Assembly: GCA_012511135.1 (NCBI GenBank)
Contig: JAAZGQ010000370.1
Location: 1 to 12,795 of the forward strand
Source of the DNA: Bacteroidales bacterium
GTDB lineage: Bacteria; Bacteroidota; Bacteroidia; Bacteroidales; UBA1402
Length of the DNA: 12,795 bases
Direction: 5' to 3'
Position 1 is the first letter of the stretch. Every line of letters starts with the position of its first letter. The notes beneath the pieces were generated by a model. That model was not told the origin of the DNA. It did no database searches and saw only the letters and a list, made by a program, of their open reading frames with translations. Shown here in pieces: positions 1-7,009 of the stretch. A program made the translations under genes and the position numbers.

Positions 1-1050
1 CCATCTATCCTGAGTGAGTACACTATTCGGCAAACAGCGGAAGCCATCACCAATTTTGAAGGCACAGGCCTTTCACTGATGGAAATCTCACACCGCAGCA
101 AACAATTCGTTGCCGTTTGCGACCAGGCACGTGCCTTAGTAAAAGAATTACTCCACGTTCCGGAAGATTTTGAAGTTATTTTCCTGGGTGGGGGTGCCAG
201 CCTGCAATTTGCCATGGCTCCATTTAACTTTTTGGAAACCAAGGCGGCTTATCTTGATTCAGGTTCCTGGGCGTCCAAAGCCATCAAGGAAGCTAAAATG
301 TTTGGAGAAGTGCAGGTAGTGGGTTCTTCCAAAGCAGATAATTATACTCACATACCCAAAAATCCGGAGATACCCTCAGACGTTGATTATTTCTACTATT
401 GCAGCAACAATACCATTTTTGGTACCGAAATGCATGAAGATCCCAATCCGGGAGTTCCCGTCATTGCCGATATGTCTTCGGATATTTTTTCGCGTCCCAT
501 CGATTTCACTAATTATGCACTGATTTTTGCCGGAGCCCAAAAAAACCTGGCTCCTTCGGGCGTAACCCTGGTTATTGTTCGCAAAAGTATGTTGGGCAAA
601 GTAAGTCGTCCCATTCCGACTATGCTCAATTACAAAACCCATGTCGAAAATGAATCCATGTTCAATACCCCTCCGGTTGTCCCCATTTACGCAGCTTTGC
701 AAACCTTGCTGTGGTATAAGGAGCTTGGTGGTATTGAAAGCCTGCATGAGATTAACAAGCAAAAAGCGGCCCTTTTGTACGACGAAATAGACAGTAACCC
801 CTTATTCAAAGGTACCGTAAGCTGCAAGGAAGACCGTTCCATTATGAATGTTTGTTTTGTTATGGCCGAAGGCTACGAAGAGCTCGAGGACGAATTCAAC
901 AAGTATGCAGCCGAAGCCGGTATGGTGGGTATCAAAGGACACCGTTCGGTTGGAGGTTTCCGTGCTTCCATTTACAATGCCATGCCTCTGGCCAGCGTCC
1001 AGGCCCTGGTAGACACCATGAAAAGTTTTGCAAAAATTAAATTAAAATAA
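1..1050 (+). CDS. serC: Phosphoserine aminotransferase SerC (5' end outside window)
   Basis: This is a PLP-dependent class V aminotransferase that converts 3-phosphohydroxypyruvate and glutamate to O-phosphoserine in serine synthesis; the family also acts in pyridoxine synthesis. The reading frame is open from base 1. It begins PSILSEYTI and continues through GTGLSLMEISHRS, which is typical SerC N-terminal sequence, so the ATG at 79 is internal and only about 10 residues are missing. About 349 residues are encoded here, against about 355-360 for the family. Visible motifs are GGGASLQFAMAP in the phosphate/PLP-binding region and FAGAQKNLAPSG, whose lysine (codon 541-543) should be the PLP Schiff-base lysine. 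The gene ends 4 bp before the serA-type gene, which runs in the same direction and encodes the preceding pathway step. The assignment is secure; only the start is unknown. Confidence 0.96.
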   Translation, partial: PSILSEYTIRQTAEAITNFEGTGLSLMEISHRSKQFVAVCDQARALVKELLHVPEDFEVIFLGGGASLQFAMAPFNFLETKAAYLDSGSWASKAIKEAKMFGEVQVVGSSKADNYTHIPKNPEIPSDVDYFYYCSNNTIFGTEMHEDPNPGVPVIADMSSDIFSRPIDFTNYALIFAGAQKNLAPSGVTLVIVRKSMLGKVSRPIPTMLNYKTHVENESMFNTPPVVPIYAALQTLLWYKELGGIESLHEINKQKAALLYDEIDSNPLFKGTVSCKEDRSIMNVCFVMAEGYEELEDEFNKYAAEAGMVGIKGHRSVGGFRASIYNAMPLASVQALVDTMKSFAKIKLK

Positions 1051-1054
1051 AATC

Positions 1055-1975
1055 ATGAAGGTACTAGTTGCTACAGACAAACCCTTTGCTCCTGTTGCCG
1101 TCAAGGGTATACGCGAAGTGATAGAAGGAGCCGGTTTCGGCTTTGAACTACTCGAGAAATACTCAGAAAAAAACAAGCTCATAAAAGCAGTTGCCAAGGC
1201 AGATGCCGTTATTATTCGCAGTGATATCATAGATCGTCAGGTTTTGGAAGCAGCTGCGAATTTAAAGATTGTAGTCAGAGCCGGAGCCGGCTACGACAAC
1301 GTCGATTTGGAAGCAGCCAGCGAAAAAGGCATTTGCGTCATGAATACTCCAGGTCAAAACTCCAATGCTGTGGCAGAATTAGCCTTGGGTATGATGGTTT
1401 ATGCCATGCGCAACATGTTCAACGGAACTTCAGGAGCTGAATTGAAAGGCAAAGTCTTGGGAATTCATGCCTACGGTAATGTGGGCCGTTGCGTAGCCCG
1501 TATTGCCAAAGGCTTCGGGATGGAGGTTTACGCTTACGATCCTTATTGCAGGGCAGATCTTTTCGAAAACGACGGGGTTAAAGTCTTTTGCAGGCTGGAA
1601 GATTTATACGAAAAATGTCAGATTGTATCTTTGCACATTCCGGCCACCGACGAGACCCGTAAATGTATCAATGCTGAATTGCTGGGCCGCATGCCCAAAA
1701 ATGCCATCCTGGTTAATACAGCCCGCAAAGAGGTGATTGATGAAACTTCTTTGATGATGCTTATGGAAAATCGGGGTGATTTTAAATACATCACCGATAT
1801 TATGCCTGCCGCAGATGCCAAGTTTGCCGAAAAGTTCCCAGGCCGGTATTTTTCCACCCCCAAGAAAATGGGAGCCCAGACAGCCGAAGCCAATATCAAC
1901 GCCGGTATAGCAGCTGCTAAACAAATTGTAGGCTTTTTCAAAGAAGACAATCAGACATTCAGAGTCAATCCCTAA
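1055..1975 (+). CDS. serA: D-3-phosphoglycerate dehydrogenase-type protein without ACT domain, atypical active site
   Basis: This is a D-isomer-specific 2-hydroxyacid dehydrogenase of 306 residues. Its place after serC points to NAD-dependent oxidation of 3-phosphoglycerate. Recognisable family segments are RAGAGYDNVD (76-85), GKVLGIHAYGNVGR (132-145), an acidic residue closing the Rossmann strand at D162, and NTARKEVIDE (221-230) with the conserved Arg224. It stops after the catalytic domain, so it lacks the regulatory ACT domain of the long SerA type. Three things are unusual. The nucleotide-binding loop reads AYGNVG rather than GxGxxG. The segment before it is about 13 residues shorter than usual. 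The usual catalytic Glu (in DVFxxEP) and His (in TPHIG) are replaced in ITDIMPAADAKF and STPKKMGAQT. I recall the same PKKMGAQT form in other Bacteroidota homologues, so this is probably a lineage variant and not a dead gene. The start is 4 bp after the serC stop. Confidence 0.9.
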   Translation: MKVLVATDKPFAPVAVKGIREVIEGAGFGFELLEKYSEKNKLIKAVAKADAVIIRSDIIDRQVLEAAANLKIVVRAGAGYDNVDLEAASEKGICVMNTPGQNSNAVAELALGMMVYAMRNMFNGTSGAELKGKVLGIHAYGNVGRCVARIAKGFGMEVYAYDPYCRADLFENDGVKVFCRLEDLYEKCQIVSLHIPATDETRKCINAELLGRMPKNAILVNTARKEVIDETSLMMLMENRGDFKYITDIMPAADAKFAEKFPGRYFSTPKKMGAQTAEANINAGIAAAKQIVGFFKEDNQTFRVNP

Positions 1976-1981
1976 ATTAGC

Positions 1982-3229
1982 ATGACAAAAATCAGAGCTT
2001 TCAAAGGCTGGCGGCCACCGCAGAATCTGGTTGAAAAAGTGGCATCCCGGCCCTACGATGTATTAAATTCCAATGAGGCCAGGCAGGAAGCTGCCAATAA
2101 TGAGTTTTCTCTCTATCACATCATCAAACCCGAAATTGATTTTCCAGTGGGTACCGATGAACATGATCCTAAGGTCTATATAAAAGCACGGGAAAATTTT
2201 GACCTTTTTCGTCAAAAGGGCTGGTTGGTGCAAGACAACAAAGCCATGTACTACATCTATGCCCAGACCATGAACGACCGAACCCAATACGGCCTGGTGG
2301 TTTGCGCCAGCGTAGAAGATTATATGAGCGGTCGTATCAAAAAGCATGAATTGACCCGACGCGATAAGGAAGAAGACCGTATGAAGCATGTACGGGTGAA
2401 CAACGCCAATATCGAGCCGGTCTTTTTGGCTTATCCCGCTCAGGAGGAACTCGACAGGATAGTAGCAGAACACATCAAAAAGAGCCCTGTTTACAATTTT
2501 ACCGCAGCCGACGGTTTTGGTCATCAATTTTGGCTGGTCGATGACGACGAAAGCATCAAAACCGTCACCGCCTGTTTTGAGCGGATGCCTGCTCTCTACA
2601 TTGCTGACGGCCATCACCGTACTGCTGCCGCTGCCCTGGTGGGTAACGAAAAGAAAGAGCAAAATCCCGCCCACAGTGGAAACGAGGAGTATAATTATTT
2701 TCTGGCTGTTTGTTTTCCCGACAATCAGTTGCAAATTATTGATTACAATCGCCTGGTCAAAGATTTGAACGGTTTGGATAAAGAATCTTTCCTGTCCGCT
2801 CTGGAAGAAGATTTTGTTGTAGAAAACCAAGGCTCAGAAATTTACAAACCCAACTGTTTACACAATTTTGGCCTTTATATAGACAGTGAATGGTATTCTC
2901 TCACTGCCCGGCAGGGAAGATACGACGACAACGACCCCATCGGTATACTGGATGTAAGCGTTTCATCGCAACTTATCTTGGATAAAATATTAGGAATCAA
3001 GGATTTGCGAAGCGACAAACGCATCGATTTTGTCGGTGGTATCCGCGGGCTTAAAGAGTTGGAACGCCGAGTGGACAGTGGCGAGATGGCCCTTGCCCTG
3101 GCCCTGTATCCTGTTTCGATGAAACAGTTGATTGATATTGCAGACAGCGGCAACATTATGCCTCCCAAAACTACCTGGTTTGAACCTAAATTACGTTCAG
3201 GACTGGTAATACATAGCCTGGATGACTAA
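1982..3229 (+). CDS. DUF1015 family protein linked to serine synthesis
   Basis: This is a 415-residue soluble protein of the DUF1015 (COG4198) family, with no signal peptide or membrane segment. Family landmarks are RPYDV near residue 23, the charged motif IKKHELTRRDKEEDR (119-133) and YIADGHHRTAAAA (206-218). The biochemical role is not established as far as I know. The DGHHR segment resembles the nucleotide-binding motif of the ParB/sulfiredoxin fold, a superfamily that includes free-serine kinases such as SerK and SbnI. The gene starts 6 bp after the serA-type gene, and the serC-serA-DUF1015 order recurs in other anaerobes to my knowledge. I therefore infer a role in phosphoserine/serine metabolism, possibly as a kinase or another phosphoryl-transfer enzyme. 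Family assignment is firm; function is a hypothesis. Confidence 0.88.
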   Translation: MTKIRAFKGWRPPQNLVEKVASRPYDVLNSNEARQEAANNEFSLYHIIKPEIDFPVGTDEHDPKVYIKARENFDLFRQKGWLVQDNKAMYYIYAQTMNDRTQYGLVVCASVEDYMSGRIKKHELTRRDKEEDRMKHVRVNNANIEPVFLAYPAQEELDRIVAEHIKKSPVYNFTAADGFGHQFWLVDDDESIKTVTACFERMPALYIADGHHRTAAAALVGNEKKEQNPAHSGNEEYNYFLAVCFPDNQLQIIDYNRLVKDLNGLDKESFLSALEEDFVVENQGSEIYKPNCLHNFGLYIDSEWYSLTARQGRYDDNDPIGILDVSVSSQLILDKILGIKDLRSDKRIDFVGGIRGLKELERRVDSGEMALALALYPVSMKQLIDIADSGNIMPPKTTWFEPKLRSGLVIHSLDD

Positions 3230-3255
3230 AAGGCCCTGAACCCCTGCAAAATACT

Positions 3256-3858
3256 ATGACTGATGAATACAGAACCATAGCCAGCCGCAGCGAAGGCCTC
3301 TATAAAGATAAAGGCAGTAAATTTCTGGCTTTTGCTCTGCCGGTAGATAATCTGGAGGATGTACAACAAGAGCTGGAACAATTCAGGAAAAGTTATTTTG
3401 ATGCACGCCATATCTGTTATGCTTATACGCTGGGATTAGAAGGAGAACAATACAGAGCCAACGATGACGGAGAACCTTCCGGAACAGCCGGCCGCCCTAT
3501 ACTAGGTCAAATCCGATCCTTTGGGCTCATCAATGTGCTGGTGGTTGTAGTGCGTTATTTCGGTGGAGTTTTATTGGGAACCGGAGGTTTGACTTCTGCC
3601 TACAAAACAGCTGCAGCTGCGGCCCTGTCCAATGCCAGGGTCCTGGAAAAAACGCTGGACGCCCAAATCAGCCTTAGTTTTGAATATCCTTATACCAACG
3701 AAGTAATGAGTATAATCAAAGACTGCGGAGCCCAGATAATTCATCCGCAATACGAAGAACTCTGTAGTATGGATTTGCAAATCAGGCTGAGTAAAGTAGA
3801 AGAATTAAAAGAACGTTTATCCAAAGTGGATTCACTGCTGATAAAAAATAATGAATAA
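3256..3858 (+). CDS. yigZ: YigZ/IMPACT family protein
   Basis: This is a 200-residue protein of the YigZ/IMPACT (UPF0029) family. The N-terminal IMPACT domain (about residues 15-122) shows KGSKFLAFALPV, the HICYAY segment, the signature NDDGEPSGTAGRPIL (69-83) and VVVRYFGGVLLGTGGL (97-112). A smaller DUF1949-type C-terminal domain occupies about 135-190. Eukaryotic IMPACT regulates translation through the kinase GCN2. The bacterial role is unclear; a ribosome- or nucleic-acid-related function has been suggested from structure. The gene begins 26 bp after the DUF1015 stop, and its last 8 bases overlap the start of the downstream membrane-protein gene, which suggests coupled translation. No Shine-Dalgarno sequence is evident before the start at 3256. 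Family assignment is confident; biochemical function is not. Confidence 0.92.
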   Translation: MTDEYRTIASRSEGLYKDKGSKFLAFALPVDNLEDVQQELEQFRKSYFDARHICYAYTLGLEGEQYRANDDGEPSGTAGRPILGQIRSFGLINVLVVVVRYFGGVLLGTGGLTSAYKTAAAAALSNARVLEKTLDAQISLSFEYPYTNEVMSIIKDCGAQIIHPQYEELCSMDLQIRLSKVEELKERLSKVDSLLIKNNE

Positions 3859-4423
3859 AGCCTTTTTCCGTCGTATCTGGCGGATCATAACAGCCCCTGC
3901 TGCTGCCTGGACAGAGATTACAGAAGAAACAGCAGAAAATAAGCCTTATCTGAGTGCTTATTTTTATCCTTTACTGGCCATGGTTGGTATAGCTGCCTTT
4001 TTAAATCCTTTTATACATGCTCAGGAAAACTTCCGGATCGAGCTGGGGCAGGGCATTCAGACCTTTATTCGGGTTTTTACGGCTTATTTCGCCTCTTACT
4101 TTCTGTCATCGCTCGTACTGGATCGTTTATTCGTCCGTTGGTTGGGCATGGATGCCGACAAAGTAAAAGCCGAAAAACTGAGCGTGTATGCACTGACACC
4201 TTTGTTGCTGGTTCGTATCTTTACTTTCCTTATCAAGGACTTGTTTTTTCTGTATATCTTTGTCGTTTACACAGTGTTCATAGTATGGGAGGCTTCAGGC
4301 AGGCTGTATGTAATGCCCAATAAGCAAAGAGGCCGTTTTACTGCATTAACTACTTTGGTCTTGTTGTTGTCTCCGGTACTGATTGAATTTATACTCATCA
4401 AATTATTACCGGGTCTAACCTAA
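3851..4423 (+). CDS. Yip1-like integral membrane protein
   Basis: This is a 190-residue, strongly hydrophobic protein with about five predicted membrane segments, near residues 33-53, 70-93, 111-127, 130-148 and 163-185. The N-terminal cytoplasmic stretch contains the pattern ITAPAAAWTEI (13-23), typical of bacterial Yip1/YIP1-domain proteins, in which a Pro and Trp precede the first membrane helix. The molecular role of these bacterial proteins is unknown; a general membrane function is all that can be said. The ATG lies inside the end of the yigZ-like gene (8 bp overlap), and its TAA shares one base with the smpB start (TAATG), so the three genes look translationally coupled. Confidence is high that this is a real membrane protein gene and moderate for the Yip1 label. 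Confidence 0.82.
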   Translation: MNKAFFRRIWRIITAPAAAWTEITEETAENKPYLSAYFYPLLAMVGIAAFLNPFIHAQENFRIELGQGIQTFIRVFTAYFASYFLSSLVLDRLFVRWLGMDADKVKAEKLSVYALTPLLLVRIFTFLIKDLFFLYIFVVYTVFIVWEASGRLYVMPNKQRGRFTALTTLVLLLSPVLIEFILIKLLPGLT

Positions 4424-4884
4424 TGAAGCTATCTCGGGACATATTGATCAAAAACAAGCGTGCTACTTTCAATTTTGAGTTGCTGGACCGCTTTACGGCC
4501 GGTATGGTCCTGACCGGAACCGAGATCAAATCCATACGTCTGGGCAAAGCCAGCCTGTCGGATAGTTACGGTATTATGATCAGGGGAGAACTCTGGATAA
4601 AAAATCTGCAGATCAGTGAATACGACAACGGCACTTACAATAACCACAATCCAGGACGTGACCGCAAGCTTTTGCTGACCAAAAGAGAATTGCGCAAAAT
4701 AGATCGCCTTACCCGGGAAACCGGTTTTACCCTGGTTCCGGTGAAACTGTTTATCAACGAAAAAGGCTGGGCCAAGTTGGAGATAGCGGTAGCTAAAGGC
4801 AAAAAAGCCTACGACAAACGCGAGAGTATCAGGGAAAAAGACGATCGCCGCCAAATGGACCGTTACATCAAAAACAAATTGTAA
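4423..4884 (+). CDS. smpB: SsrA (tmRNA)-binding protein SmpB
   Basis: SmpB binds tmRNA and brings it to stalled ribosomes for trans-translation, which frees the ribosome and tags the unfinished peptide for degradation. The 153-residue length is normal. Diagnostic segments are the start with IKNKRATFNFEL (9-20), the tmRNA-binding motif TGTEIKSIR (31-39), the NHNPGRDRKLLL region (74-85) and the basic C-terminal tail with GKKAYDKRESI (126-136) and DRRQMDRYI (141-149). That tail enters the ribosomal decoding centre in characterised homologues. The ATG overlaps the stop of the upstream Yip1-like gene by one base, and no ribosome binding site is visible, in keeping with translational coupling. It is the last gene of the rightward run and faces the GNAT gene across 11 bp. 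The tmRNA gene itself is not in this window. Confidence 0.97.
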   Translation: MKLSRDILIKNKRATFNFELLDRFTAGMVLTGTEIKSIRLGKASLSDSYGIMIRGELWIKNLQISEYDNGTYNNHNPGRDRKLLLTKRELRKIDRLTRETGFTLVPVKLFINEKGWAKLEIAVAKGKKAYDKRESIREKDDRRQMDRYIKNKL

Positions 4885-4906
4885 GATTACAAAGTTTAAT
4901 TTGTTT
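4872..4906. terminator. AT-rich dyad at convergent gene ends
   Basis: AAACAAATT at 4872-4880 is the exact reverse complement of AATTTGTTT at 4898-4906, with a 17-base loop between them. The dyad straddles the 11-bp gap between smpB and the oppositely directed GNAT gene and includes both stop codons. It could act as a weak two-way terminator, but only two of the nine pairs are G-C and no clear T-run follows on either side, so this is tentative. Confidence 0.3.
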
Positions 4907-6038
4907 CCTCAGTCTTCTGTTGTTCAAAATCTTTCACAAAACAGCGTTTGCGTTTGTTTTGTACGTGCTCGTAGTTTTTCCAGTGTTGTATGGCCTTAAA
5001 GTTGTCTTCGAGTATTCCCGTTGTTTCCACCGTTCTGATTTTGTTCTTGATCATCACTTCCTGAGCCTTGGTAATAAGCAGGCTGGCCACTCCTTTGGCC
5101 TGATAATCGGGATCTATGCCCGTAAGAAAAAGATCTACGGTGTCATTTTTTTTGCGGCTGCGCAATATAGACCACATGGCCCTTGGGCATAATCTGCCTT
5201 TGGCAATTTGCATTGATTTGCTCAGCGAAGGCACCGGTACGATAAAGCCGACCACTTTTTGATCGTTGTTTGTTACTATGTGCACGTATTCGGGATTGAT
5301 TACCGGCAGGTAATTGTTCAGTACGTGTTCGATCATTTTTTCGTCCAGAGGGGCAAAAGAAAAGAGTTCGTAAAAAGATTTGTTCAGCAGTTGAAATATT
5401 TCCCGGCCGAATTTTTTCATGATGCGTTTGGACTTCATGCGAATAACGCTGAGTCCATATCGTTGTTCTATGATTTCCGCCAGGCGGACGGCCTTTTCGG
5501 GAATCTCAGCTGTCAGGCTTAAGCGAAACTCTATCCAATCGGTTTTTTTCCTGTAGCCCAGGCGTTCCATATGATCTTTGTAATAGGGCAGGTGATAGAC
5601 CGAAGCTACCGATGCCAGCTGATCGAAACCCTCGACCAGCATGGCCTGGGTGTCGAGGTTGGAAAAGCCCAAAGGCCCCATGACTCCGCTCATCCCTTTG
5701 GATTTTATCCAGTTTTCGGCTGTTTCAAAAAGGGCGTCAACTACTTCGCGGTCGTCGGTGAATTCTGCACGGGTAAAGCGCCCGTATTTTTCCTGAGTCT
5801 TTTCGATATAGGCATAATGGATGATGGCTCCTATGCGACCAACCGTAATACCCTTTTTTTGGACTATCCAGAATTTAGCGTCGCAAAAGCGGAAAAAAGG
5901 ATTAACAGCCGGGTTGATGTTGTTTATTTCTGATTTAAGAACAGGGGGCACCCAATAAGGATTTCCCCGGTATAAACGAAAAGGCAAAAGCGCAAATTCT
6001 TTGCGCAAGGCTTGAGTTGTTACTTCAATAATTTCCAT
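4896..6038 (-). CDS. Large GNAT-family N-acetyltransferase-like protein
   Basis: This is a 380-residue cytoplasmic protein, about twice the length of a single GNAT domain. The C-terminal part has the acetyl-CoA-binding pattern of motif A: LFLTGIDPDYQAKGVASLL (about 303-321), where QxxGxA is the usual Q/RxxGxG/A loop. The N-terminal part has VGRIGAIIHYAY (66-77), which resembles a GNAT beta-4 strand. A central segment with VMGPLGFSN (119-127) and YHLPYYKDHMERLGY (148-162) resembles the end of a GNAT fold, so two tandem GNAT-like units are likely. Related Bacteroidota proteins are annotated only as hypothetical or GNAT proteins, and the substrate is unknown. The start at 6038 follows a purine-rich stretch, and a TAnnTTTG promoter-like element lies 33-40 bp upstream, so it may be transcribed separately from pheA. 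It is the last gene of the leftward run. Confidence 0.8.
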   Translation of the reverse strand: MEIIEVTTQALRKEFALLPFRLYRGNPYWVPPVLKSEINNINPAVNPFFRFCDAKFWIVQKKGITVGRIGAIIHYAYIEKTQEKYGRFTRAEFTDDREVVDALFETAENWIKSKGMSGVMGPLGFSNLDTQAMLVEGFDQLASVASVYHLPYYKDHMERLGYRKKTDWIEFRLSLTAEIPEKAVRLAEIIEQRYGLSVIRMKSKRIMKKFGREIFQLLNKSFYELFSFAPLDEKMIEHVLNNYLPVINPEYVHIVTNNDQKVVGFIVPVPSLSKSMQIAKGRLCPRAMWSILRSRKKNDTVDLFLTGIDPDYQAKGVASLLITKAQEVMIKNKIRTVETTGILEDNFKAIQHWKNYEHVQNKRKRCFVKDFEQQKTEETN

Positions 6039-6070
6039 TTCAGCTCTTTAATTTTCCTCTCAATAATCAG

Positions 6071-6078
6071 CAAATATA
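6071..6078 (-). promoter_or_regulatory. Bacteroidota-type -7 element upstream of the GNAT gene
   Basis: The minus strand reads TATATTTG here, matching the TAnnTTTG -7 consensus of Bacteroidota primary-sigma promoters. A start site about 7 bases downstream would leave a leader of roughly 25 bases before the ATG at 6038. I found no clear TTTG/TTG -33 box at the expected 19-21 base spacing; an A/T-rich stretch with a run of T lies there instead. It sits in the only gap over 30 bp in the window (6039-6142). Confidence 0.45.
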
Positions 6079-6132
6079 AAAAAAACAGTCTGAAATATAT
6101 CGCTTTTGGCCGGGAATTTAGTATTGTTCCTG

Positions 6133-6152
6133 AATGCTTTTTTTAAAGCATT
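6133..6152 (-). terminator. Hairpin at the 3' end of pheA
   Basis: AATGCTTT at 6133-6140 pairs perfectly with AAAGCATT at 6145-6152 around a 4-base loop. The stem covers the pheA stop codon (6143-6145). No T-run follows on the minus strand, so it is not a textbook intrinsic terminator. Its place at the end of the aroC-to-pheA run, just before the likely GNAT promoter, fits a transcript end or a 3'-stabilising hairpin. Confidence 0.35.
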
Positions 6153-6985
6153 TGTTTGCCCACGGGGTATTCCCCCAGGACTTTCAGGTTGCTGGTCAGA
6201 GGGCGAATAGCCTCTATACTTTGTTTGTATTTGAGGTAATCTTCAAAAGTAAGGTCAATAAAAAACAAATATTCCCATTCATGACCAATGATGGGTATGG
6301 ATTGAATTTTGGTCAGATTGTTGTGGTAATACGACAAGACCGACAAGACTTGAGACAAGGCACCCTCGTGGTGGTGAGTGGAGAAAACCAGCGAAGCTTT
6401 GTTTATTTTGGAATTCGCGTTGAATTTTTCGGCACTCCAGCGATCGGCCAATACCAGAAAACGGGTAAAATTGCGTTTGTTGGTTTCTACGCCGGCTTCC
6501 AGGACTTCCAGTCCGTAAATTTCTGCAGCCTGTCGGCTACAGATGGCTGCCCTGCCCATAATCTTTTGATTGCCTATGGCTCTGGCGCTGGTAGCGGTAT
6601 CTTCGCTTTCGACTATAGTCCATTCGGGATGTAATTCAAGAAAATCGTCGCATTGCATCAGGGCTATGGGATGAGAATGCACTTCCCGGATATCTTTGAA
6701 GTTTTGCCCGGGCATTGCGGCCAGACAATGGCTGATGCGGAGCTTGTATTCTCCGATAATGGCGGTTTCGCTATCCCTGAGCAGATTGTGGTTTTGCAGC
6801 AGACTTCCTGCAATGGTGTTTTCTATGGCAATCACCCCCAGAATATTGCTGTCCTTGCGCATGGCTGAAAAGACTTCTCTGAAAGATTTGCATCCCTGCA
6901 CTTCAACTTCTTCGCCTTCAAAAAAATTACGGGCAACTATGTCGTGGTAAGAGCCGGAAATACCCTGTATGGCTATTTGTTTCAT
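6143..6985 (-). CDS. pheA: Prephenate dehydratase with ACT domain
   Basis: This enzyme converts prephenate to phenylpyruvate in phenylalanine synthesis. The 280-residue length fits the monofunctional form; there is no fused chorismate mutase. Catalytic-domain landmarks are GISGSYHD (8-15), GVIAIENTIAGS (50-61), ESEDTATSARAI (126-137) and NKRNFTRFLVL (169-179), which holds the conserved Thr-Arg-Phe. An ACT regulatory domain follows at about 196-276, with the GALSQVL motif (208-214). The ESRP motif that helps form the phenylalanine-binding site in many homologues is replaced by KIQSIPI (226-232), so feedback control may differ. The start at 6985 is 24 bp after the upstream cupin lipoprotein gene, in the same direction. 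Chorismate synthase, the pathway's branch-point supplier, lies three genes upstream in the same run. No tyrA or aromatic aminotransferase is adjacent here. Confidence 0.95.
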   Translation of the reverse strand: MKQIAIQGISGSYHDIVARNFFEGEEVEVQGCKSFREVFSAMRKDSNILGVIAIENTIAGSLLQNHNLLRDSETAIIGEYKLRISHCLAAMPGQNFKDIREVHSHPIALMQCDDFLELHPEWTIVESEDTATSARAIGNQKIMGRAAICSRQAAEIYGLEVLEAGVETNKRNFTRFLVLADRWSAEKFNANSKINKASLVFSTHHHEGALSQVLSVLSYYHNNLTKIQSIPIIGHEWEYLFFIDLTFEDYLKYKQSIEAIRPLTSNLKVLGEYPVGKQML

Positions 6986-7009
6986 AATAATAAAAAATTG
7001 TGACTCGTT

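Noticed and set aside
79..1050. ATG at 79 as the serC start
   Set aside because: The frame is open to base 1 and encodes conserved SerC sequence before that Met, so the gene is cut by the window edge.
2063..2830. 255-residue open frame on the minus strand inside the DUF1015 gene
   Set aside because: It is antisense to a conserved coding gene and has no motif of its own; it is a by-product of the codon use of the real gene.
6134..6634. 166-residue open frame on the plus strand, opposite pheA
   Set aside because: It lies wholly antisense to a clear pheA, has no recognisable motif, and its composition fits a shadow of the real gene.
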